From the NCBI RefSeq assembly GCF_021917145.1, contig NC_061063.1, positions 7,608,376 to 7,672,375 on the forward strand: a stretch of DNA of 64,000 bases, read 5' to 3'. A model generated the notes under the pieces. That model was not told the origin of the DNA, did no database searches, and worked only from the letters and a program-made list of their open reading frames with translations. This stretch comes from Hypomesus transpacificus. Taxonomy: Eukaryota; Chordata; Actinopteri; Osmeriformes; Osmeridae. Made by a program: the position numbers and the translations under genes. Shown here piece after piece: positions 34,704 through 44,400 of this stretch; position 1 is the stretch's first letter, and each line of letters begins with the position of its first letter.

Positions 34704-37700
34704 TTAAAAACATATAGCCATGAAGTCCAGAGGAGTTTTGGGTGTGGCAGCCTGCCTGACTCGCAGCAGCCTCAGGTCTCCCAGATTCCTCTCCAGTCTT
34801 TTTTTACCTGCAGAAAAACAAATTAGGGGAAACAAAACAATATGGTGGTGCCATAAGGCGAGGTCTTGTAGCCATCAGCTACCTTGGGGAGTGTTTCAGG
34901 GCAGTCTATGGCCCACCTAGGCGTGTACGTACGAGAGTGGAGGGCAGTGAGCAGGTATCTGTAGAGGGGGCGGTAGCGTGACAAAACCAGTGAGAAGGAG
35001 AGGCAGTAAATTAGCTCCACTGCCTCATACTGCAGACAGCCTGTCTGGGCTTTAGTGCCCAGAGTCGCTCCTGGGTGGAAAGGACAGCCGTTGGGTAAAA
35101 GAGATAAAGATAACGAGAGAAGGGAGTGGGTGGAGTGAGTGTGCATTCAACGGGAAGGAGGGACTACTGGAAGATATGCGATAGAGAACAAACAACATTT
35201 GGAAGATACACTTACCTCTGTTGCAGAGTCTGATGAGCTGGTTGGTATACTCTGCCATATTCCAGATAAGATGCAAGAAGTAAACTGGGTTCTGGGAAAC
35301 CTTCTGACCAAAGGGTAAACTCTGGGCACATACGTGGAACCTACCGCAACCACCATAAAACGTTCAACAACCATCAAATAACCACAAGGAAAACAGATGA
35401 TGACATACATGAAAGTAAATACAGACAGAAGAGAGACCAGGAGAGTTTTTGTTTGTTTTGGCATTTGATCTTCAAATAAACTCTGTATGGGTGTAATGAG
35501 CAAATAATCTAACAAGAAAATCATTGACAGAAGAAAGGTGAGGATTGTTTAACAACCCTAAGTGTTAAACATCAATCTGTAAGCTATAGAGGAGTACCGA
35601 GAAAGGGAAAGAGAAGCCTGTGTTTACTATGAGGGGTCATTGTAGGTCACTTAACACTTCCGGTTTCACAACAAAACTGGCAAACAAACACGTATTCATT
35701 CCGTTGGCATGTTTAATCCTCTGTTCTGAGTGGATCCCAGTATGTCACACAGCAGTCAGGTGACAGTACCTGCAGGCATGCAGCAGAACCAGCTTGTACA
35801 GGTTCTTATACACAGCCTCCAAGGAATTTGTCTGTGAAGAAAAAGTCAGTTCAATATTCACATTATGTACAAATACTATGAATACTACTTCATACGTTTG
35901 AAGGACGTATGAAGAGGTCTTGGTCTGAGGAAATAGCAGCGCCACTCACTTTCAGATCCAGGAACAGGGCGTGACACTTAAGTCTGAGGATGCCCATGAG
36001 CTTTCGTCTCATTTGCTTGCCGGCAGAGAGGGCGGGTCCTACAGTCAGGCTGTACCGCAGGGATAGGCCAGCATAGCTAAAGGGAGATTGACATTGAGGG
36101 GGGAAAAGGACTTGAGAATAATGAATCAGCATTTTAGTCAATAACAAATAGCAAAATATGATGTGGGCATACGTTTACTGTCAGCTCAGTGGTAGAGCAT
36201 TTGGCTGCTGATCAAGAGTTTGCAGGTTCAAATACCCCTCCGTACGTAGCTTTGGTTAAAACATAAAACAGGAAGCTACACAAATACATTACTTATAATT
36301 TTGTCATTAAGAAATAGTGATGTATTTAATATAGTAAAATGTGTATGACAATAATCGAACAGTAATCTGATTTGTAGTTGAACTAAGAGCTATATAGGGT
36401 AAAATAACATGGTTTGGGTTTTGGATTTTAAGTACAGTAGCAAAGGTAGGATAAGGTCTACAATACTAGGCCGTAAGAACGGTAAAATATAATTATACAA
36501 CTCCAGTAGGGCTTTAGTGAAACTGATATTATCAACTAAACACCTAAACATTAGTCTAAGTGCTATCTATATGGCACAGTGTGTTATCTCACAATGCCCT
36601 GTTAACACTGTGTGTGTGTGTGTGTGTGTCTACTTGTGAGAACAAGTGGGTCTAGGCGTGTGTGACAGTATTTTACCTGGAGTAGTCGCAGTAAACATCT
36701 AGGGTGCGTGTGTCAAGCAGCAGGCCACACCAGGGGAACAGGCAGTGGGCAGGCAGGACCCGGGTCTCAGGGCAGACCCCATGCTCCTCTGACATGGGGA
36801 AGTTGACGGCCACCTTTTGGGGGTTCACCACACAGCCATACTGAGGCACTCCAGCCAACAACGTCCTAGGAACAGGAAGTGATGTCAGCCAGTATCTGGT
36901 AAGACAGGAAGTGGGAAGCATTCCTAACAGCTGGTATAGCAGCTGCTAGGACAGTCAGGGTCTTATGTGCATTGTGAACTGGAGTGTTTTGGTGTTGTGC
37001 GTGTACTTGAGAAAGGTCTGTGCTTGGTTCAGATCTGGAGTGATGAGGAGAAAATCATCCACCAGCCTCATCAGATGCCTATAGTCACAAAGAGATGAAG
37101 ATCAAGTTTAAATCATCAGCATTGCATTGAAACCCCACATGGTTGGTGCAAGGGATTTGACTGCCCTCTGCTGGTCAAAGGCGATAATGGTACCTAGGCA
37201 GAGGTGGATTTTACAATACCACACAGTAGATTTACCACATGTATTATATAACCTAGGGCCGTCATTCCAAGAAGAAAAAGGTGTTTTCAAATTAAACAAC
37301 AAGACAATTAAGAGAAGAAGCAGTCATCTTTCTCACCCTCCTTTCTCTGTGAGGTTTTTGAACAGGACGTTTTCCATGTGAGCGTAGCAGAGGCAGCAAA
37401 GCAGAGAGGACACTACAGAACCCTGAGGAATACCCTGCCACTGACGAAACATTCTGGAACATGCATTCACAAACAACCACTGAACCTGTGACACATCAAT
37501 TGCTATCGTTACGTCAAAAAAATAACTTCACTCAAATCACTAATACTAACTTACTCACTACTAAAGAAAGTTGGTAATGAAAAAGCAGCATACTAACTTT
37601 TTCCCAAACTGAACAACACTCCCAGTGAGCATTTGGGTGAAGAACTCCAGGACATCTTTGCCTTGCAGATCTAAGGAGAAATGCTAGATCGGAAGGGACA

Positions 37701-40700
37701 TTTCTTCACTTAGGCCTATAATTTGCTCCATCATTTCAAAAGAATACTACTGACCACATCAAGATGGCTGCTTCCCTCACCTGCTCCACCAAGATGGCAT
37801 TGTGAACCTTGCCCTTCGTCTGCAGTGACATCACAAAAGCTTTCATATTGGTGAATGCTACAGTGTCCTCCAGGAAATCTGCCTAAATACAGAGGTAAAC
37901 AGTGTTTATTTCAGTGTGTGTATGTGTGCATACTTTGGAGTGAGTATGTATGCTTCTGCATGCACCTTTCTGACGAAGGTCTTTTTTAGTCCCTCATGGA
38001 AATTTGCCCACACTTTGGCATAGCGCCGCACAGAAAATGTCTCTTCCTGGACAGGTGACAGAACCTGACGAATCACCTCCAAGAGTTTGGAGTGGGGCAA
38101 ACTGTCGTAGGCCCCACTCACATCCACCTGAGAGAGAGAGTGCGAGAGGATTGAGTATTATTAGCAGCTTGAGAACTATGACAAAACACAACAAAGCCAT
38201 ATACCACAAACCGATTCAATGCGTCACATCCAGTGAAACAAAACCTGATTTCAGACATGCTCGAGTATGTGATTTGATACAAGCCATGCTTAGTTGCCGA
38301 CAAAAGAAATACAGGTCAACCAACCTTGACGAAGTAGAGGGATTGGGGCTTGTTCTTCTGAGCTGGGGCAAGGGAACCTAGGACCCTGTGGATGTCTGTC
38401 ATCCCCCACACTGTTGAACCCAGGAGAGCAGGTGTGGTGCGCACACACACACGCAGAACGTCCAGTAGATCCCGCACTGATGCCTGGAACCTCTAGAAGA
38501 GAACAACCTACTCAGAATGCAAACCTATGGATTGAATCAAGGTTCCTTCCTTGGCAAGGTTTTTGGCTTTGGATTTGAGAAAACCAGGCAGAAAAAAAGG
38601 GCTTAGTTGAAGACACACCCTTGTTTTGGGGTCAGCTCCTAGGACACGCGTGATGGGCCTCATGCCCTCAGTCTTGGGGATGAAGCGAAGCCGAGAGGTG
38701 ACAGTGGTCCTGTGGAGGGACGCCACCTGTGCAGGGGTCAACTCCTCCATCTGACCCTTACACTGATGAGTCCTGAGGACACGGTCACATTTAGAGTGTG
38801 TGTTTCGTGTGTGTTTCATGTGTGTGTGTGTTAGCCTACCTGAAAGCCAGCTCCTGGAGCCTGGCCCAGACCTCCTGTCTGTAAAACCTCAGAGCATTCT
38901 TGTGTCCCATACTCTCTGTGACATAGAAGCAGGCCCTGACCAGACCCAGCACATAGCCGTCCAACAGCCAGGCCAGGAACTGTCCTAGCACCCGTGTCCG
39001 ATATGCAAGCTCACTGGGCGGGCAGTGACCTGGGCGGGAGAGGGGGATAGTTAGGGGAATGGAGCTGACTGTCAAAGGGGACAATACAGGAAGAAGAAGT
39101 AGGCTTAGGTGACATTTTGAAGAGCACAAAATCATCAATTTGGGGCCTTTTACAGACTCTTACCTGTCTTACTGAGCTTTATCCAATCACAGTCATTCAC
39201 CTTCATCTTCCAAAGGAGCTCAGCCAATGAGAGGCGCTCATGCTTGCCCATGCGCAGGAATTCCCGCACTCTGAACAGGAAGTTGAGCCTGTTGTGGTCT
39301 GATCCCCACAGCTCCCATGGGACCACAGTGGCGAGGCACTCCTTGATGAACAGGTACACCCGGTGAGGTGCACTGTGTTGGGGCAGGAGAGCTGTCAGTT
39401 CCCCCTGTCCTTCCCCAACTCCCTTCACCACCCCTGGGCATAACTTCTGCAGTATCCTGGTGTATGCACAACTCCTGTGTCTGCGTAACAGCTGGCTGAA
39501 AAAGGGTACCATGTTGAAAAACCTCTTGGGCAGTTTTTTTGGTTTCCTCTCCACCCCTTTGAGATATACCACGCCCTCAAAGAAGATTATTCTAACCAAG
39601 TCCCGCCCTTGCAGTCTCCTCTGCTCATCCCATTCACCCTTCCTTTTCCTGTTTAGGAGGAAGCTGCGCATGCCCCGCCCCCCATAGAGCATGCCCAAGG
39701 TGCGGAAAAAACACTGCGCTGGGGGCACAGGGGGGAACAGCCCTGTTCTCCAACTGGCACCAGCCTCTGAGGGCAAGGTGTGTAGTTTGACTGGATGTTT
39801 TGTTCTAGCAACATCCTCCACTGGTCTAGGGCACACAGCCAAGTCTACTGACTTCAGCTGGTCACTAGTTCCACAGCAACCCTGATTTGACCCCTCCACA
39901 GTCCCTGAACTCTGCGTGACACCTTCCTGTTCTATACGCCTCCTCTTCCCTCGCAACTCTCTTTGCTTCTCCTCCATTTCCCTCTCTCTCTTCTTTTTTA
40001 TGATTTCTCCACCACTTTCTGCATTTTCCCGCCTCCTCCTGCTCTTAGAATACTTAAGATATCTCTCTCTCCTGTTCCAGGGGATTGTCAACGTGACTAT
40101 GTTCCCAGTGGCATTCCGTCTAGACCTGTTTTGAAGGTTAAACCCAGAGCCAGTCGTCATGGAGACTCGCTCGTAAACGGGTGTTCCACACACCTGGAAA
40201 AGACAGGTTGGGGGCACCGTCACAAACACGGAGCAGGACTCCAACAAGTAGCGCGTGACATCCGTACCCAGTCGCTGGGACACTTTTTTCCACAGATCAC
40301 TGCCATGGATGTAAGCTGCACTCTGAGTGACATCTCCCTGGAATTTAAACTGGTCTGCGTCACGCTCCTCTTGAGCTAGGGGGTAACCGTACCCATGTGC
40401 AAGGACGTTTCTTTTCTTCTTGCGCTTGAAGCTGTTGAGAATGAATGCTAACAACTCAGGCAGAGTGCAGATCTATGGAAGGTGAACAAAAAAAATCAAC
40501 ATAGGCCAACTGTTGTCAGACAATAAAAAATGCTTAGTTATAGGTTTCTAACAATGCTGTTAAACACAATGACTGAAAATGTAGGCGAATTAGTTAGGAA
40601 CGGTTGTATAACATACTAAGTGCTCTGCTTAAGTTAATGGCACATGTACCTGGTTGCGGCTTGGGACGTAATGCAATGTTTTATCTGTACATACATACAC

Positions 40701-40865
40701 TCCCCGGACAAACGACAAGAATCTGGTTGTTTCGGGTGGTTCGACAAGGTGCGCTTCATGTCCTTCTCTGAAAACGATGCTGTTGCTAAACTCCTCCAAG
40801 GTCTGAACGTTCGGATACAGAGAACGAAGTATTCCGACACTACGCGACATTTCAGCAATGGGCAT
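34704..40865 (-). CDS. tert: Telomerase reverse transcriptase
   Basis: Sixteen coding exons, 5' to 3' on the minus strand: 40650-40865, 39164-40472, 38840-39029, 38619-38772, 38325-38492, 37966-38127, 37781-37882, 37598-37683, 37337-37453, 37007-37078, 36677-36865, 35950-36076, 35770-35831, 35216-35340, 34933-35070, 34704-34807. They join in frame to 1106 aa. N-terminal [15 protein letters not shown] and [16 protein letters not shown] are TEN-domain blocks. The RNA-binding domain includes [10 protein letters not shown] and [11 protein letters not shown], and the T motif ACFYVTE. Reverse transcriptase motifs: 1 [22 protein letters not shown] (catalytic Asp); B' [26 protein letters not shown] (two catalytic Asp); [24 protein letters not shown]. 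Start at 40865 (MPIAEMS) fits fish orthologues. It adds telomere repeats using TERC RNA. Confidence 0.96.
36181..36243 (+). repeat. tRNA-Cys-like fragment, probably a SINE head
   Basis: GCTCAGTGGTAGAGCATTTG, GATCAAGAG and GGTTCAAATACCCC resemble tRNA-Cys A and B boxes. The acceptor stem does not pair and the anticodon loop is altered, so this is not a working tRNA. In intron 11 of tert. Confidence 0.6.
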
Positions 40866-41418
40866 GTTTACCTCATGCACCGCACTTACCCGTGGATCTT
40901 AGCATACGCCTTAGCTGACAGATTCTTAAAACCATACATCTCAAAATTGTATACTAGAATTACCAGGTGGTGACATTGTTCAACGTTCACATGCACTGTA
41001 CATTTCTGGTCTGAAATTCTCTCGAAGACCGCTCTGTCTTAACCAATGAGAATCACGAAGTATTTTTTTTCCCTCCAATGGTATCTTCATGCTAGGGCAC
41101 GTGATAATGGACCGTCCGTCATCACATGAAAACAGACATGCTACGGTTTATTTAAAAGTCCTTTATTTAATAACGTGATTTCCCACATTACTCCATCATA
41201 GGTGTTTATGCAGATAGGTCTTATAAAAAGTAAATATAATATTTGTAATTACATTGATAACATTCGTATTGTTATTGTTCAATTGTTTTATCATAAAAAC
41301 CTGTAGAGGCTTCAGTGGTGTGCAATGTTAAGACATTTTGTACAGTAACTACACAATTCCATTTGAACGGTTCACCACATTGCAGTTTTTTAATACCTGA
41401 CATTATTGTATAGCGGAT
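40866..41418. other. Short gap between nup42 stop and tert start; tert promoter and nup42 3' UTR
   Basis: nup42 and tert are head-to-tail on the minus strand with 553 bp between the nup42 stop and the tert ATG. Minus-strand AATAAA signals (TTTATT at 41147-41152 and 41162-41167) probably end nup42 about 280 bp upstream of the tert ATG. The tert core promoter must lie in what remains. An inverted CCAAT (AACCAATGAG at 41041) and an E-box are present. Confidence 0.6.
41098..41103. promoter_or_regulatory. E-box CACGTG upstream of tert
   Basis: A perfect CACGTG lies about 233 bp upstream of the tert ATG. MYC/MAX control of human TERT through CACGTG E-boxes is established; use here is inferred from position only. 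Confidence 0.4.
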
Positions 41419-44400
41419 TCAGATCACCAGCATGTTCGCTGGAGGGGGCTTAAGGGGAATCTGTCCCAAACTGAACCTCTTTGCCCCAAACTCACTCAGC
41501 TCCTCTGGTGTCAGTTCACTCTGGGAGGTAAAAAGACTGTCTGTTAACCCCCCAGCAGAGCCTGTCCCAGCTACAGTCCCTGTAGTGCTCCCTCCAAACA
41601 AAGAACTTACACTTGTCTGTCCAAAGTCATTTCCTCCAGTAGAAGGGGCCGCAGCCCCGAAGCCTCCTCCGCTATTGGCAGTTGAGGAAAAACTGAATCC
41701 GGAAGCGGAACCTCCAAACCCGGAAGTAGATGGTGCCTTAGTGACTTCAGCTACAGGGGCAGCGAACGAGAAGCCCGCTGCCGAGGGTGCCGACGAGGCG
41801 GAAAAAGAACCGAAGCCAGATGGAGGTGGGGTGGCAACAGCTGCAGCAACGCCGAACCCAGTGGGGTCTGCCTGGGTGGCAGATGAGCCAAACTCGGCGC
41901 TTGGAACAGCAAAGCTGAAGCCGCTGGCACTGCTGGGTTGGGGTTGGGCTGGAGCCCCAAAACCTGTAGAATGAAACAGCACAGTCAGAACCTCACTATC
42001 AAAGGTCTATATTCCAGATTATCTGGGTCTGGGGCTTTAAATGAACCAATAGAAGATGTGATCCTCACCTCCTGCTCCAAAGCTGGTTGTTGAAGACCCA
42101 AACCCAGTCCCAGATGACCCAAATCCTTCTGATGTTGCTTGTGGAACAGGATTGTTTAACTCAGCAAGCTAGGGGAAAAAAATGATTGTAATGTGTTGAA
42201 ACTAATGATATTATCTCGGCTCGGATGTTGCTTGGGCGCAGAGTTTAACTCGGCAATCTGGCATCTTATTTTAAATATTCTTTCTAGGTGCACTTAGTAA
42301 AAGTACAACATACAAATAGAGTCTCGACAGCGGCATGCACCCTGAAGTGTTCAATTTATTGAAACATTGAGTATTTGAATCCAAGCTGTCTTCCTCAGAT
42401 TCTTCTCAGTATCAACACATCCTGGGAGTAAGTGTGCTTATCTTGGTGTGCGAGTGTGCACGTTCGTGTGAGCGTGCATGTTTGTGTGAGCGTATGTGTG
42501 TCACCATTGCGACTCGGGTTGTAGCATTCATAGTCTTCAACTCCTGGACTCTGCTTCTCCATTGGTTGATCAACTGAATAATGCCATTAGCCTATAAACA
42601 TTGAGAGTTATACAAGTTAGCAATGATAATGATAGCAGCTTATACATGGGGATACGGTGAACAAAAGTAATAACTCACATAACCCTGAAGGTCACCAGAG
42701 TCTTTGTTATTGTAATACTCCAACCTCAGCTCTTCAGGGGAATGATCTCTGAACCCTGCAAAGAGGTACATATAGGTTTAATGTCATAGCCTCTACATAC
42801 CTATTAACTACCTTCATCAAAACCACTTATATTCACAGGTATTGTGAAGCCTAACAGCTACTTTGTCACTCATGTATGTTAACTATCATCTGGCCGACAG
42901 TATTAACAGTAATGCACAGTACCTGAGATAGTGGCTTTGAGCACTGAGTAACAGGAGAAAACCCACTGTCCCGAGGTCTCCCAAATTTCCATATCATTCT
43001 GGATGGTCTCTCTGAGCAGATGCAAAAACAGGGTAAAGAATGGAGCAACATTTCATAATAAAAAGCAATCTAAAAGGATCTAGTGTATCTTTAAATGCAT
43101 TAACACTCACAGATGTTTCTCATTTTCGTCCCCAGGTCTGTCTCTCCCGGCCTTGTCAAAGGTACTAGAGTTGATTAGAGCTGTGAATCTATTTTGAGAC
43201 GAAAAACTGAACTCTGTGCTTTTCACATTATCCCTTCCTCCTCCGCTTTCTCCAGTATTCCAGTTGTTACCACCTCCTCCCCCCCAGTCATCTCCTCCAC
43301 GCGAGAAGGAAGAGGGCTGCACATAATTTCCCCCAGACCTCTGGGAAGGGTTCACCCACACTCGGTTGCCGAATCCTTACAAAGAAAATGTTCGTTATAC
43401 AAACAAGTGTAATGTACTGTAGACTCACGGTGTTCCGTGCACAACTTTTACTCACGGTGTTCCGTACACGTCACCTAAAACACCCCAGCCAATAGTGGCT
43501 AGGCCACTTCATCAAACATGCCCCGCCAGAGAGGCCTCTGCTCCTTGTGGTGGACCAGGCGGAGCCACATAAGAACAGGGAAGCCATCCGGTTCTGCAGA
43601 GAGAACATGGTGGTGGTTGTGTGCCTCCCTGCGCACACCACTCACATCATGCAGCCACTGGATGTGGGGGTGTTTGGTCCTCTCAAGAGGATCTTTGACA
43701 GGGATGCTGCCCATCTTGGCCTGGTGAGGGGGGATGTTTTTTTGGGGAAAAAAAACTTTTCCCCCCTCCTTAAGGAGGCTTGGCCTAAGGCTGCCAAGCC
43801 TGAAAACATCAGAGCAGCCTTCAGGAGGACAGGCCTCTTCCCCTGCAACAGGGGAGGCTACGACAAGACGCAGCTGACCAAAGTCAGACCTGCACCCACC
43901 ACGGCGACCACCACCGGCCCAGCCCCCACCACGGCGACCACCACCGGCCCAGGCCCCACCACGGCGACCACCACCGGCCCAGCCCCCACCACGGCGACCA
44001 CCACCGGCCCAGCCCCCACCACGGCGACCACCACCGGCCCAGCCCCCACCACCGGCCCAGCCCCCACCAACGGCCCAACCCCTGGCCCAGCCCCCACCAC
44101 GGCGACCACCACCGGCCCAGCCCCCACCACGGCGACCACCACCGGCCCAGCCCCCACCACGGCGACCACCACCGGCCCAGCCCCCTCCACCGGCCCTGCC
44201 CCCCCTGCAGCAACCCCTTGCTGCCGAACCTGCACCTGCCATGGACCTGCTCCATCTAATCCTTTGGTGCGGGCAGGTCTGGTCTCAGCCAAGTGGGGAG
44301 ACATTTTAATGCCCCCTGTGATGGCCAACCGTCAAGACCAGCGGCTACCAGTGGTGAGGAGGAGGCCACCACTTGGTGCTCGGGTCGTCACCAGTGACGA

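Noticed and set aside
36181-36243. Functional tRNA gene in tert intron 11
   Set aside because: A and B boxes are present but the acceptor stem does not pair and the anticodon region is altered; more like a tRNA-Cys-derived SINE head.
37598-37671. tert exon 8 starting after TCCTTAG with ATCTGC
   Set aside because: That start breaks the frame with exon 7. The acceptor 13 bp upstream restores HFSLDLQGK and the human exon length of 29 codons.
40851-40880. Upstream tert start at 40880 (GTG, HEVN extension) or internal ATG at 40850
   Set aside because: The first is not an ATG. The ATG at 40865 gives an N-terminal length and pattern (MxxxxMS...ILRSLY) like remembered fish TERT.
41432-41974. 180-aa plus-strand Pro/Ala-rich frame
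   Set aside because: Antisense of the FG-repeat last exon of nup42, whose splicing and homology are clear on the minus strand.
43499-44328. Long minus-strand frames rich in Gly/Ala/Trp or Val (123-247 aa) over the PHD-pogo element
   Set aside because: They are shadows of the GC-rich 30-bp minisatellite, which is open in several frames. The plus-strand frame has real DDE and PHD motifs.
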